From Methylotenera sp. (GTDB lineage Bacteria > Pseudomonadota > Gammaproteobacteria > Burkholderiales > Methylophilaceae), in assembly GCF_030684185.1 (NCBI RefSeq), contig NZ_JAUXOY010000014.1, positions 280,001 to 344,000 on the forward strand: a stretch of 64,000 nt of DNA. Reading direction: 5' to 3'. Made by a program: the position numbers and the translations under genes. Shown here in pieces: positions 18,581-30,508 of this stretch. The notes beneath the pieces were generated by a model. The model ran no database searches. It saw only the letters and a list, made by a program, of their open reading frames with translations, and was not told where the DNA came from. Every line of letters begins with the position of its first letter. Positions within the stretch are counted from its first letter, which is position 1.

Positions 18581-19198
18581 ATGGCGTTGAATATCCTTTA
18601 CTCGTATCGCCGCTGCCCTTATGCCATGCGAGCCAGAATGGCGCTTAAATATGCTGAGATACCTGTTGTAATCCGCGAAATTTCTCTAAGATACAAACCT
18701 GCAGAAATGCTGAAGGTATCGCCAAAAGGCACTGTGCCTGTTCTTGTATTTTCAGACGAAAGTTTAAATAAAACAGTAGTCATCGAGCAGAGCTTGGAAA
18801 TTATGTACTGGGCTTTGCGGCAGAGGGATGTTGATGGTTGGTTAACTACGGATGGCGCGTTGACTGAGCAATTGATTGCTGAGAATGATGGAGATTTTAA
18901 ACGTGCGTTAGATAAGTACAAGTATGCGATTCGTTTCCCCGAACATACTGTCGAGACTTACAGGACGCAAGGTGAAATTTTTTTACTTAAGCTTGAAGTG
19001 TTATTAAATCAATCGCAATTTTTATTGAATGACAAAGTCAAATTGGCTGATATCGCCATATTCCCATTTATCAGACAGTTCGCTTCGGTAGATAGTATTT
19101 GGTTTGAATCTGCCCCATATCCAAGATTAAAAATCTGGCTGAAAACGCTTGCTGAGTCTGAACTGTTCCTGAGTGTGATGGAAAAACAGCCAACTTAA
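18581..19198 (+). CDS. glutathione S-transferase family protein
   Basis: 205-aa ORF; 'LYSYRRCPYAMRARMALKYAEIPVVIREI' thioredoxin-like N domain. Confidence 0.88.
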   Translation: MALNILYSYRRCPYAMRARMALKYAEIPVVIREISLRYKPAEMLKVSPKGTVPVLVFSDESLNKTVVIEQSLEIMYWALRQRDVDGWLTTDGALTEQLIAENDGDFKRALDKYKYAIRFPEHTVETYRTQGEIFLLKLEVLLNQSQFLLNDKVKLADIAIFPFIRQFASVDSIWFESAPYPRLKIWLKTLAESELFLSVMEKQPT

Positions 19199-19200
19199 TT

Positions 19201-19235
19201 TAGTCGTTCCCTTCGACAAGCTTAGGGAACAACTA
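19201..19235. repeat. small inverted repeat GTTCCCTtcgacaagcttAGGGAAC
   Basis: palindromic sequence between convergent genes; resembles the widespread 'CCTTCGACAAGCTCAGGG' intergenic repeat. Confidence 0.6.
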
Positions 19236-19239
19236 AATG

Positions 19240-21516
19240 TTATATAGCTGTCGCGAGTGAACCTTCTGAAGAGTGATTATTCTCTGCAAAAATAAGTTTT
19301 ACCTCATCTTTATCATCAATATCAACATGTACGCTGCCACCGTTGGCTAACCTACCAAATAGCAATTCATCAGCAAGAGCCTTTCGTATCGTGTCTTGAA
19401 TCAACCTTGCCATTGGGCGGGCGCCCATCAGCGGGTCAAAGCCTTTTTTGCCTAAGTATGCTTTTAATGTGTCGCTAAATGTCGCTTCAACTTTTTTGTC
19501 ATGCAACTGGTCTTCAAGTTGAATCAAGAATTTATCTACAACACGAATGATAATGTCTTGTGATAATGGCGCAAACGACACCGTAGCATCTAAACGGTTA
19601 CGGAACTCAGGTGAGAATAAGCGTTTGATATCGGCTTGCTCATCACCTGCTTGCTTAGCTGTGGTAAAGCCCATGCTGGATTTAGATAAGCCCTCAGCGC
19701 CAGCGTTAGTTGTCATAATGATAGTCACGTTTCTAAAATCCGCTTTGCGACCATTATTATCAGTCAGCGTACCGTGATCCATGACTTGTAGCAGAATGTT
19801 GAAAATATCAGGATGCGCTTTCTCAATCTCATCAAGCAACAACACGCAATAAGGGTGTTTGGTAATCGCCTCGGTCATCAGGCCGCCTTGCTCAAAACCC
19901 ACATAGCCAGGAGGTGCGCCAATCAAGCGTGATACTGCATGGCGTTCCATGTATTCACTCATGTCGAAACGAATCAATTCTATGCCCATAATGTAGGCTA
20001 ATTGTTTAGCGACTTCAGTTTTACCTACGCCTGTTGGACCGCTGAATAAGAAGCTGCCGATGGGCTTGTTGCCTTGGCCAAGGCCGCTGCGCGCCATTTT
20101 GACGGCTGAAGTCAGCGTTTCAATCGCCTTGTCTTGACCAAATACTACTGCTTTTAAATCGCGCTCTAATGTTTTTAGCGCATTTCTATCGTCGCTAGAG
20201 ATATTTTTGGGTGGAATGCGCGCGATTTTAGCGATGATGTCTTCAATCTCTTTATTGCCAATCACTTTTTTCTGTTTAGATTTTGGCAATATGCGTTGTG
20301 CAGCACCAGCTTCATCAATCACATCAATCGCTTTGTCAGGCAAATGACGGTCATTGATATACTTGGCTGACAGCTCTGCTGCCGTAGTTAAAGCACTCGC
20401 ACTGTATTTCACGCTATGGTGAGATTCAAAGCGTGATTTCAAACCTTTTAAGATTTCAATGGTTTCAGCTACGCTTGGTTCCGCCACATCTATTTTTTGG
20501 AAGCGGCGTGATAGTGCGTGGTCTTTTTCAAATACGCCACGATATTCCTGGTAAGTGGTTGCGCCTATGCATTTTAGCGTGCCATTGGATAATGCAGGTT
20601 TTAACAAATTGCTCGCATCTAAAGTGCCGCCGCTGGCAGAGCCTGCACCAATCAAGGTGTGAATCTCATCAATAAATAAAATGGCATCCGGATTATCAGC
20701 GAGTTGTTTCATCACGGCCTTTAAACGTTGCTCAAAGTCACCGCGATATTTTGTACCAGCAAGCAGCGCACCCATATCAAGCGAGTACACGGTTGCATTT
20801 GCCAGTATGTCCGGAATATCTTTTTCAACGATACGACGCGCTAAACCTTCTGCGATGGCAGTTTTACCCACGCCAGCCTCACCCACTAACAAGGGGTTGT
20901 TTTTACGGCGGCGGCACAGTGTTTGTACCACTCTTTCTAACTCTGGGCCGCGTCCGATGAGCGGGTCAATTTTTCCAGCAGCTACTTGTACATTTAAGTT
21001 AAGTGTAAAATTTTCCAGTGCAGTATTTGGCGCGGACTCCACATCAGCTTCCTGTTCAGCTCCGTCTGGCTTTGCAGCCTCACCAATTTTCGATACGCCA
21101 TGTGAAATAAAATTAACGACATCTAAACGCGTAACGCCTTGCTGATGCAAGAAAAATACCGCATGAGAGTCTTTTTCACCAAAAATTGCCACCAGCACGT
21201 TTGCGCCAGTGACTTCTTTTTTTCCGGAAGACTGAACGTGCAGCATTGCACGCTGGATAACGCGTTGAAAGCCTAATGTAGGTTGTGTATCAACGTCATC
21301 TTGCCCATTAACGGTTGGAGTGTGTTCTTCAATATATTGAGTGAGTTCGGTACGTAATACCTCTAATTTTGCACCACACGCTCGCATTACTTCCGCGGCA
21401 GTCGGGTTATCAATCATAGCAAGCAGCAAATGCTCAACTGTAATGAGTTCATGGCGCTTTTGTCTAGCGTCCATAAATGCCATGTGAAGACTAACTTCTA
21501 ACTCTTGTGCGATCAT
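19240..21516 (-). CDS. clpA: ATP-dependent Clp protease ATP-binding subunit ClpA
   Basis: 758-aa ORF; two AAA+ modules (GEAGVGKTAIAEGLA; GPTGVGKTEVAKQLA); follows clpS. Confidence 0.97.
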   Translation of the reverse strand: MIAQELEVSLHMAFMDARQKRHELITVEHLLLAMIDNPTAAEVMRACGAKLEVLRTELTQYIEEHTPTVNGQDDVDTQPTLGFQRVIQRAMLHVQSSGKKEVTGANVLVAIFGEKDSHAVFFLHQQGVTRLDVVNFISHGVSKIGEAAKPDGAEQEADVESAPNTALENFTLNLNVQVAAGKIDPLIGRGPELERVVQTLCRRRKNNPLLVGEAGVGKTAIAEGLARRIVEKDIPDILANATVYSLDMGALLAGTKYRGDFEQRLKAVMKQLADNPDAILFIDEIHTLIGAGSASGGTLDASNLLKPALSNGTLKCIGATTYQEYRGVFEKDHALSRRFQKIDVAEPSVAETIEILKGLKSRFESHHSVKYSASALTTAAELSAKYINDRHLPDKAIDVIDEAGAAQRILPKSKQKKVIGNKEIEDIIAKIARIPPKNISSDDRNALKTLERDLKAVVFGQDKAIETLTSAVKMARSGLGQGNKPIGSFLFSGPTGVGKTEVAKQLAYIMGIELIRFDMSEYMERHAVSRLIGAPPGYVGFEQGGLMTEAITKHPYCVLLLDEIEKAHPDIFNILLQVMDHGTLTDNNGRKADFRNVTIIMTTNAGAEGLSKSSMGFTTAKQAGDEQADIKRLFSPEFRNRLDATVSFAPLSQDIIIRVVDKFLIQLEDQLHDKKVEATFSDTLKAYLGKKGFDPLMGARPMARLIQDTIRKALADELLFGRLANGGSVHVDIDDKDEVKLIFAENNHSSEGSLATAI

Positions 21517-21559
21517 TTTAGATCCTTAATTTCTATATTAACTATACGCCTGACAGTTA

Positions 21560-21886
21560 TCAGGCTGGTTCTACTGCACACTGCAATGGATGCTGCTGTT
21601 CATTTGCGAAGCTAAGCACTTGATTCATTTTGGTTTCTGCAATATCTTGCGGATAAACACCGCATACCGCTATTCCCTCAGTATGTACTTTGAGCATAAT
21701 TTGTGTCGCTTGTTCACGGCTTTTGTTAAAAAAACGTTCTATACACTCTACTACGAACTCCATAGGTGTGTAATCGTCATTTAATAACAACACCTTAAAC
21801 ATGGGTGGCAGCTTTGGTTTTACTACTTCAGGTTTAAGTGCCGTATCGTTATCAGCAGGCTTTGCAGTTTTAGGTAAGTTAGCCAT
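21560..21886 (-). CDS. clpS: ATP-dependent Clp protease adaptor ClpS
   Basis: 108-aa ORF; '[27 protein letters not shown]'. Confidence 0.96.
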   Translation of the reverse strand: MANLPKTAKPADNDTALKPEVVKPKLPPMFKVLLLNDDYTPMEFVVECIERFFNKSREQATQIMLKVHTEGIAVCGVYPQDIAETKMNQVLSFANEQQHPLQCAVEPA

Positions 21887-22099
21887 ATGAGACTATTTTG
21901 AGCCAAACTGTAGAAATTTCAAGCCCAATTTGAATAAGCTTATGATAAATGGTAAATTAAATTTCATTAAGGAGAACAAACCTGAAAAAGAGTGCTTACT
22001 TTAAAAAGAGCGCTAGCGTTGTTTTTTTGCAGACGAAGTTTACTTGTAGTCGTTGCTAGCGTAACTTGGTTCTACTGCGCTAGTTAACTGAAGATGCGA

Positions 22100-23371
22100 T
22101 TAAGGAAATATTTTAACGCTTTTGACAATACGATCTTGTGTTTGCACAATTTCAATCACGTGTGTGCCAACTTTGAAGCTGGTATTAGACTCTGGAATAT
22201 CTTCAAAATGTTCCAGAATCAAGCCGTTGAGTGTTTTAGGGCCATCTAGCGGTAAGCGCAGGTTCAGCTTTTTATTTAAGTCGCGCAGTGTGCTGCTTCC
22301 ATCCACCAGCCAGCCGCCGTCAGTATCTTTTCGGTAGCTGCCAAGACGAGAAGGCGATTGCGTTGTAAAGTCACCAATCACCTCTTCCAGAATGTCCTCT
22401 AAGGTCACTAAGCCTTTAAACTCGCCATACTCATCTACTACCAGGGCGACGCGTTGCTGCTTCTCTTGAAACTGCTGCATTTGGGTATATAGCGGTGTAC
22501 CCGACGGGATGAAATAAGGTTCTGAAATGACTTCACGTAATGCGTCTTTATCTAAATCATTGTTCTCATGATGAGAGCGTAATTGGGACATGACTTTGCG
22601 CAAGTGCAAAACGCCGATAATTTCTTCTTGCTCACCTTGTCTCACAGGCAGACGAGTATGGTGACTGCTAGAAATTTGCTGCAAAATGTCATCTAGTGGT
22701 GCATCGAAATCGATGGCTTCCACTAGAGTATGGGCTGTCATTACATCATCAACCGTAATTTTTTCTAATTCAAAAAGATTGAGCAAAATCGTACGATGCT
22801 TTTTAGGCAAAAAATGTCCGGCATCGGTCACAATGCTTCGGAGTTCATCCATCGTAAGCGCGTTTGCCACTTCGCCGAAATTTACCTTTATGCCCAGTAT
22901 TTTTAGCCAGCCTGCAACAATCAGGTTGACGAACCAAACAACAGGATAAAGCAGCTTTAGCAAGGGATAAAGAATGTAACTGCAAAAAATACCGATTCTT
23001 TCAGCATGCGCTGCAGCAATGATTTTGGGTGATATTTCACTGAAAATTAATATGGCAAACGTGACAGAAACTGTGCTTAGCATTAGTACCCACTCTTTTT
23101 CACCTAATAATTGCACGGTAATCACTGTTGCCAGCGTGGCTAGAGTGGTATTAACTAAATTGTTGCAAAGCAAAATTACGCCGAGTAACTTGTCCGTTTT
23201 AGCTAGTAGTGTGCTTGCGAGTTTTGCACCTCGGTGCCCTTGTTTGACCAAATGCCGCAATCGATAGCGGTTAAGCGACATTAAGCTGGTTTCGGACATG
23301 GAGAAAAATGCAGACAATAGCAACATGACGACAAGCGCGCCAAATTGCCAGGAAAGTGGGATGTTATTCAA
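22100..23371 (-). CDS. HlyC/CorC (CNNM/YfjD) family transporter with CBS domains
   Basis: 423-aa ORF; N-terminal DUF21 'SAFFSMSETSLMSLNRYRLRHLVKQGHRGAKLA', CBS 'VDEYGEFKGLVTLEDILEEVIGDF'. Confidence 0.93.
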   Translation of the reverse strand: MNNIPLSWQFGALVVMLLLSAFFSMSETSLMSLNRYRLRHLVKQGHRGAKLASTLLAKTDKLLGVILLCNNLVNTTLATLATVITVQLLGEKEWVLMLSTVSVTFAILIFSEISPKIIAAAHAERIGIFCSYILYPLLKLLYPVVWFVNLIVAGWLKILGIKVNFGEVANALTMDELRSIVTDAGHFLPKKHRTILLNLFELEKITVDDVMTAHTLVEAIDFDAPLDDILQQISSSHHTRLPVRQGEQEEIIGVLHLRKVMSQLRSHHENNDLDKDALREVISEPYFIPSGTPLYTQMQQFQEKQQRVALVVDEYGEFKGLVTLEDILEEVIGDFTTQSPSRLGSYRKDTDGGWLVDGSSTLRDLNKKLNLRLPLDGPKTLNGLILEHFEDIPESNTSFKVGTHVIEIVQTQDRIVKSVKIFP

Positions 23372-23491
23372 GTGGAGATTTGTTGGTATTCACGATATGT
23401 TAAGTTTAACCGCGAGCGATGTTAATAATCAAGAGCGTTTTATTAAAGATGCTCTAGCCGCATGCCCGCGGCTTATGAGTTTGCTTTTTTA

Positions 23492-24457
23492 TTATGCGAA
23501 GTCAGAAGGGTGTGGCTCAGCGACAGCTTCTTTTTTCTCGCCTTCTTTTTTCTCAACATCACCAATCAGGTTTGTGCGATTCACGCCCAAATACATGGCG
23601 ATTGGGCAGGCAACCAGTACTGAAGAATAAATGCCAAATAAAATACCGATGGTGAGTGCTAAAGAAAAGTTATGTAATACTTCGCCACCAAATAACAACA
23701 TTGACAATACCATCAGCTGCGTTGAAAAGTGGGTAATCACTGTACGTGACATGGTGCGGGTGATGGCGTTGTCAATCACTGTGACCACGCTAGCTTTGCG
23801 CATTTTGCGGAAGTTTTCGCGTACTCGGTCAAATACCACGACAGATTCATTTACAGAGTAACCTAATACCGCCAATACGGCTGCAAGTACGGTAAGGTTG
23901 AACTCCCATTGAAAGAATGCAAAAAACCCCAGAATAATAATAACGTCATGCATGTTAGCGATGATGGCTGCCACGGCAAAACGCCATTCAAAGCGCATGG
24001 CAAGATACAACATGATGCCAACAGTTACCAATAACAAGGCGAGCGCTCCATTTTCATATAGTTCTTCGCCTACTTGGGGCCCTACAAATTCCACGCGGCT
24101 CATTAGCACAGAGCTATCTACAGTCTTTAGGCTGGCAAGCATTTGCTCTGAAAGTTGTGAGCCGGAAATGCCTTCCCGTGCCGGAAGTCGTATCAGTACA
24201 TCACGACTGCTGCCAAAGTTTTGTACAGTGGCGTCTTTGAGTCCAATGCTGTCTACAGCTTGCCTGATCTTATTTAAATCGGCAGCTTGCGGATAGCTGA
24301 CTTCCATCATGGTGCCGCCAGTAAAATCCACCCCAAAATTAAGTCCGCGGGTTGCTAAAAAGAATATGGCGAGAATAAAGGTAATCAGTGATATGGCGGT
24401 GGTAAGCCGGCCATAGCTCATGAAGGGGATATCTTTTTTTACTCTGAATAATTCCAT
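23492..24457 (-). CDS. secF: protein translocase subunit SecF
   Basis: 321-aa ORF; 'GLNFGVDFTGGTMMEV', 'GYSVNESVVVFDRVREN'. Confidence 0.97.
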   Translation of the reverse strand: MELFRVKKDIPFMSYGRLTTAISLITFILAIFFLATRGLNFGVDFTGGTMMEVSYPQAADLNKIRQAVDSIGLKDATVQNFGSSRDVLIRLPAREGISGSQLSEQMLASLKTVDSSVLMSRVEFVGPQVGEELYENGALALLLVTVGIMLYLAMRFEWRFAVAAIIANMHDVIIILGFFAFFQWEFNLTVLAAVLAVLGYSVNESVVVFDRVRENFRKMRKASVVTVIDNAITRTMSRTVITHFSTQLMVLSMLLFGGEVLHNFSLALTIGILFGIYSSVLVACPIAMYLGVNRTNLIGDVEKKEGEKKEAVAEPHPSDFA

Positions 24458-24511
24458 AATTATTTACTCTTTAAATTTAAGTGTTATTTTGCAACGGCAT
24501 TGAAGTCAATA

Positions 24512-26341
24512 TTAGCCGATAGAAAGTTTATTCACTTTTCGGCGATAGCCATGAAGCAAGTTAACGATGGCGCGAGAAACCACGACCGCACTGAACATAG
24601 AAGTCAATATGCCAAGCACATGCACTACTGCAAAGCCTTTTACTGGGCCTGAGCCAAACATGAAGAGCGCAAGGCCTGCGATTAATGTAGTGACGTTTGA
24701 GTCTAAAATGGTATCCCATGCACGCTCATAGCCTGCATGTATTGAAGCCTGCGGTGTATTGCCGTTGCGCAACTCTTCTCTGATACGTTCGTTAATGAGT
24801 ACATTAGCATCAATTGCCATGCCTAGTGTGAGCGCTACTGCGGCAAGGCCGGGTAAAGTAAGCGTGGCTTGCAGCATTGATAATACGGCTACTAACAGCA
24901 GTAGGTTAACACTGAGCGCGATGACAGAAATACCACCAAACATCGCATAGTAAACAATCATAAACACGGCTATAGCGGCAAAGCCCCATAAAGTTGAATG
25001 CATGCCGCGTTTGATGTTTTCTTCACCCATGCTTGGGCCAACAGTACGCTCTTCAACAATGTCCATAGGCGCGGCAAGTGCGCCCGCGCGAAGTAGTAAT
25101 GCAATATCAGTCGCTTCTTGTGTGTTGGCCATGCCGGAGATTTGTACGCGACCACCACCAATTTCTTCGTTAATCACAGGCGCAGTAATGACCTCGGTAT
25201 TGCCTTTCTCAATTAACAGTATCGCCATACGTTTGCCTACATTTTCACGTGTAACCTGTTGAAAAATACGTGCGCCGCGCGCATCTAGCGTTACATTTAC
25301 GGTAGATCTTCCTGATTGACCATCAACACCCGGGCCAGCATCCGTAATGTAGTCGCCAGTGAGTACCACATTCTTTTTCACTAAAATAGCGCGACCTTCG
25401 CGATCTTTAAATACATCATCGCCAATGGGCGCTTGGCCTTTATCAGCCATTTCAAGCGTTGCAAAGTCGGATTTATCTTCATCTACCAAGCGAATTTCCA
25501 GCGTGGCGGTGCGACCTAAAATCTCTTTGGCTTTTGCGGTATCCTGCACGCCTGGTAATTGCACTACAACACGGTCAGCACCTTGTTGTTGAATGATTGG
25601 CTCGGCTACCCCTAATTCGTTGATGCGGTTGTGCAGTGTTTGAATATTTTGCTTGATAGCGAAATCTTGAATCGTTTTTTGTTCGACTAAATTTAAAGAT
25701 GCTTTCAGTATTTTTTCTTCGCCAACTGTTGATTCATTAAGTGTTAAGTTCGGGTATTCTTTGCTGATAACGGTTTTAGCTTTAATAAGCTCCGCTTCAT
25801 TGTTAAAGCGAATCTGCACCGTTTCGCCTTCGCGGGTAACACCAACGTAGGAAATCCGCTCTTTACGCAGTGCGATTCTAAAGTCGCCTACAAAACGTTC
25901 TGCCGCTTTGCTTAACGCCGCTTTCATGTCTACCTGCAATAAAAAATGTACACCGCCACGTAAATCTAAACCTAGATACATAGGTTTTGCGCCCAAGCTC
26001 CGTAACCATGCAGGCGAGCGAGAGAGCAAGTTAAGCGCAACCGTATAATCTTTACCTAAATTAGCCTGCAACACATCTTTTGCTTTGATTTGCGTATCAG
26101 TATTGGCAAAGCGTGCCTTAATACCGCGGGCATCTTGGTATACGCCATCATATTCAATTTTTTCTTGCTTGAAAATCTCCTCAACCTTGCCTAGTAATGC
26201 TGGATCAAGTTTGGTTGTGTTCTTGGCTGGTGTAATTTGAACAGCTGGAGATTCGCCGAAAAAGTTTGGAATGGTGTAGATCAGCCCCATCAAAATCATG
26301 GTTGCAACAAGGATGTTCTTCCACATTGGATAGCGGTTCAT
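24512..26341 (-). CDS. secD: protein translocase subunit SecD
   Basis: 609-aa ORF; 'LGLDLRGGVHFLLQVD', 'GMAIDANVLINERIREE'. Confidence 0.97.
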   Translation of the reverse strand: MNRYPMWKNILVATMILMGLIYTIPNFFGESPAVQITPAKNTTKLDPALLGKVEEIFKQEKIEYDGVYQDARGIKARFANTDTQIKAKDVLQANLGKDYTVALNLLSRSPAWLRSLGAKPMYLGLDLRGGVHFLLQVDMKAALSKAAERFVGDFRIALRKERISYVGVTREGETVQIRFNNEAELIKAKTVISKEYPNLTLNESTVGEEKILKASLNLVEQKTIQDFAIKQNIQTLHNRINELGVAEPIIQQQGADRVVVQLPGVQDTAKAKEILGRTATLEIRLVDEDKSDFATLEMADKGQAPIGDDVFKDREGRAILVKKNVVLTGDYITDAGPGVDGQSGRSTVNVTLDARGARIFQQVTRENVGKRMAILLIEKGNTEVITAPVINEEIGGGRVQISGMANTQEATDIALLLRAGALAAPMDIVEERTVGPSMGEENIKRGMHSTLWGFAAIAVFMIVYYAMFGGISVIALSVNLLLLVAVLSMLQATLTLPGLAAVALTLGMAIDANVLINERIREELRNGNTPQASIHAGYERAWDTILDSNVTTLIAGLALFMFGSGPVKGFAVVHVLGILTSMFSAVVVSRAIVNLLHGYRRKVNKLSIG

Positions 26342-26397
26342 AGTCTGGCTCTAGTTAATAACGGTATATGGTTTTAGAAACTGCTTATTATTTAAGC

Positions 26398-26715
26398 TTA
26401 AATATTCTTAATGGTGCCTTTAGGCAATGCGCTTTGCACCGATTGTTTCTGCACCACAATCTCAGTGTTTTCAGCAATTTCAACCGTTACAAACGTATCA
26501 GTTACTTTAGTCACTTTGCCTACAATGCCGCCACTGGTAATGACTTCGTCGCCTTTTTGCAAGGCTGCGATCATATTGCGCTGTTCTTTAGCGGCTTTCA
26601 TCTGCGGGCGAATAATCATGAAGAAAAATAATACAAAAATGATGATGAGTGGAAGAAAACTCATTAACTCATTACTTGCTGGGGTGCTGGCTGCGTATGC
26701 ATTTGAAATAAACAC
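26398..26715 (-). CDS. yajC: preprotein translocase subunit YajC
   Basis: 105-aa ORF; 'FFMIIRPQMKAAKEQRNMIAALQKGDEVITSGGIVGKV'; upstream of secD. Confidence 0.96.
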   Translation of the reverse strand: MFISNAYAASTPASNELMSFLPLIIIFVLFFFMIIRPQMKAAKEQRNMIAALQKGDEVITSGGIVGKVTKVTDTFVTVEIAENTEIVVQKQSVQSALPKGTIKNI

Positions 26716-26803
26716 GATATGGCTCTCTTTAAATTAACTAGAATATTATAAAAAATTAGCTTCGGATTTTAACACAGACTATTAGTTATTGCAGACTAGT
26801 CGT

Positions 26804-27931
<1,128 letters not shown>

Positions 27932-28034
27932 TTAATAATCAGCCGCGATATTATCACAAGGCTTTGCTATACTCATTTTTGTCTAATAAAACTGTCATTT
28001 AAATATAAACTTTAAGAAAATTAGTGCAGTAAAA

Positions 28035-28640
28035 ATGCTCACACATTTAGCTAGATTAGGACTGATAGCTTTGGTAAGGCTTTTGATTGGCGCTAATCCG
28101 CGCTGGGTTAATGCTGCACCAAGTTTGGCGCAAAGCATTTACTTTACCAATCATACTAGCCATCTCGACACGCTAGCCTTGTGGGTGGCACTGCCAGCTG
28201 AAATTCGTGCCAATACAAGACCCGTAGCAGCTAAAGATTATTGGGGTAAGGGCATAATTAAACAATTTATTGCCTTAAAAGTGCTGAATGCGGTGTTGAT
28301 AGATCGTGAGGTATCACGCCATACTGACCCGCTAGCGCCTTTGTTAGCCGCTTTGGATGCAGGCGACTCGTTGATAATATTCCCGGAAGGCACACGCAGG
28401 GCGCAAGCAGAGCCAAGTGACTTTAAGGGCGGTTTATATCATTTGGCAGAAGCCTTTCCGCAGGTGATATTAATCCCTGTATATTTAGATACCCTGCATC
28501 GCAGTATGCCCAAAGGTAGCTTTCTGCCTGTGCCACTGATATGCACAGTGCGTTTTGGTGCGCCGCTGGTGCGGCAAGAAAATGAACATAAAAAAGTATT
28601 TTTAGCTCGCGCTCGCGAGGCGGTTTTGAGTTTGATTTAG
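28035..28640 (+). CDS. lysophospholipid/1-acyl-sn-glycerol-3-phosphate acyltransferase family protein
   Basis: 201-aa ORF; 'FTNHTSHLDTL' and 'IFPEGTRR' PlsC motifs. Confidence 0.9.
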   Translation: MLTHLARLGLIALVRLLIGANPRWVNAAPSLAQSIYFTNHTSHLDTLALWVALPAEIRANTRPVAAKDYWGKGIIKQFIALKVLNAVLIDREVSRHTDPLAPLLAALDAGDSLIIFPEGTRRAQAEPSDFKGGLYHLAEAFPQVILIPVYLDTLHRSMPKGSFLPVPLICTVRFGAPLVRQENEHKKVFLARAREAVLSLI

Positions 28641-28653
28641 GAGTTAATGAAAC

Positions 28654-29646
28654 ATGCTAGGTAACCTGATTAATGCTTTGGAGGCACTGAGTCCGAGTCA
28701 AAAATTTTACTGGCTTATCGGTGGAGTGGCGGCGTTATTGCTGATTGCGTCTGTTATCGGCTGGCTGCTTAATCGACGTTTGTTAGCCAGGCAAAACCCA
28801 TCCGAGACATCTCAAAAAGTCATCAATAACCTGATTGCGCGTGTAAACGCATGGTGGGTGATGGTGGTGATACTTGGGATAGCGTTTTTAGCAGGAAAGT
28901 TAGGCACGATTATTTTGTTTGGTTTTATTTCATATTTCGCATTGCGCGAATTTATGACGCTTACACCCACGCGTTCGGGCGATCATCGTACTTTGTCATT
29001 AGCTTTTTTTTTGCTAATTCCGCTCCACTATTATTTGATTTACATTGAGTGGTATGGGTTATTCAGCACTCTGATTCCGGTATACGCATTCTTGCTGATG
29101 CCTTCTATTTCTGTGCTGGCGCAAGATACCGAGCATTTTTTAGAGCGCGCTGCCAAAATTCAATGGGGCGTGATGATTGCGATTTATTGCATAAGCCACG
29201 CACCAGCACTACTTTTATTGCCCATCATTAATTTTGAAGGTCAAAACCTATTGTTGCTATTTTACTTTTTACTTATCGTTCAATTGAGCGATGTGTTGCA
29301 ATATGTGTTTGGTAACTTGTTCGGCAAAACAAAAGTAGCACCTGTCGTTAGCCCTAATAAGACTCTGGAAGGCTTGGTTGGCGGTGGCCTATCTACTATT
29401 TTGGTAGGTGCGGCCTTGTGGTGGATGACGCCTTTTACCCCTTTGCAAAGCGCAGGCATGGCAGCAGTGATTGTTGTTATGGGCTTTCTCGGAGGCTTGG
29501 TAATGTCCGCCATTAAGCGCAGTTTGGGCGCTAAAGATTGGGGAAGTATGATAGAAGGCCATGGCGGGATGCTTGATAGAATGGATTCTGTCAGTTTTTC
29601 TGCGCCGATTTTCTTTCATTTGGTGCGCTATTTTTTTACGTCTTGA
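28654..29646 (+). CDS. phosphatidate cytidylyltransferase (CdsA-like)
   Basis: 330-aa membrane ORF; 'VSPNKTLEGLVGGG...KRSLGAKDWGSMIEGHGGMLDRMDS' CDP-DAG synthase signature. Confidence 0.92.
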   Translation: MLGNLINALEALSPSQKFYWLIGGVAALLLIASVIGWLLNRRLLARQNPSETSQKVINNLIARVNAWWVMVVILGIAFLAGKLGTIILFGFISYFALREFMTLTPTRSGDHRTLSLAFFLLIPLHYYLIYIEWYGLFSTLIPVYAFLLMPSISVLAQDTEHFLERAAKIQWGVMIAIYCISHAPALLLLPIINFEGQNLLLLFYFLLIVQLSDVLQYVFGNLFGKTKVAPVVSPNKTLEGLVGGGLSTILVGAALWWMTPFTPLQSAGMAAVIVVMGFLGGLVMSAIKRSLGAKDWGSMIEGHGGMLDRMDSVSFSAPIFFHLVRYFFTS

Positions 29647-29698
29647 GTAAAAAGTGTTTATTATAATAGCTCAACTTAATAACTGATGGTTTCCAAGC

Positions 29699-30508
29699 AT
29701 GGCTGAGCCTAACGAGAAGATTAAACTTAACGACAAAGTTAAACGTAGGGAAACCGACAGCGCTAGCCTTCGTGCGCGAGGCATCTATCTGCTGCCCAAC
29801 TTATTCACCTCGGCAGCATTGTTTGCAGGTTTTTTTGCCATTGTGCAGGCAATGAATGGCAACTTCGAACTTTCAGCAATCGCAATTTTTATTGCCATGG
29901 TGTTAGACGGGCTCGATGGTCGCGTTGCTCGTATGACTAATACGCAAAGCGCATTTGGTGCAGAATACGATAGCTTGTCAGATATGGTGTCTTTCGGTGT
30001 AGCGCCAGCGCTTATTTTATATGTTTGGGCATTAAAGCCGTTGGGTAAACTAGGCTGGTTAGCCGCATTTACTTACTGCGCCTGCGCAGCGTTACGTTTA
30101 GCTAGATTCAACACCAAATTAGACGATGAACATCAAGATAAACGCTATTTTCAAGGTTTGCCTAGCCCAGGCGCTGCCGCTTTGTTAGCGGGTTTTGTAT
30201 GGGTTTCATATGAATATGGCGTGAGCGGGCGCGATGTATTTTTTGGCATATTGCAATGGAAATGGATGGCTTGGGGCATCACTATATTTGCGGGACTTTC
30301 GATGGTGACAGATTTGCGTTATTACAGCGGCAAAGATATTAACTTGAAGGAGAGCGTGCCATTTTTCGTGATCCTAGGAATCATGCTGGTGATAGTGTTG
30401 ATTTCATATAGCCCGCCCGAAGTGCTATTTTTCGTGATGGCTTCCTATGCACTTTCTGGCTATATCATGTGGGTGCAAGATAAGTTAGAAAAAGGTAAAA
30501 AAGATTAG
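29699..30508 (+). CDS. pssA: CDP-diacylglycerol--serine O-phosphatidyltransferase
   Basis: 269-aa ORF; 'DGLDGRVARMTNTQSAFGAEYDSLSDMVSFG' CDP-alcohol phosphatidyltransferase motif. Confidence 0.95.
   Translation: MAEPNEKIKLNDKVKRRETDSASLRARGIYLLPNLFTSAALFAGFFAIVQAMNGNFELSAIAIFIAMVLDGLDGRVARMTNTQSAFGAEYDSLSDMVSFGVAPALILYVWALKPLGKLGWLAAFTYCACAALRLARFNTKLDDEHQDKRYFQGLPSPGAAALLAGFVWVSYEYGVSGRDVFFGILQWKWMAWGITIFAGLSMVTDLRYYSGKDINLKESVPFFVILGIMLVIVLISYSPPEVLFFVMASYALSGYIMWVQDKLEKGKKD

Noticed and set aside
22000-22090. GCTAGCG-rich structured region upstream of the clpS promoter side / CorC 3' gap
   Set aside because: Only short, poorly aligned arms; could not define a consistent hairpin or second copy by eye.
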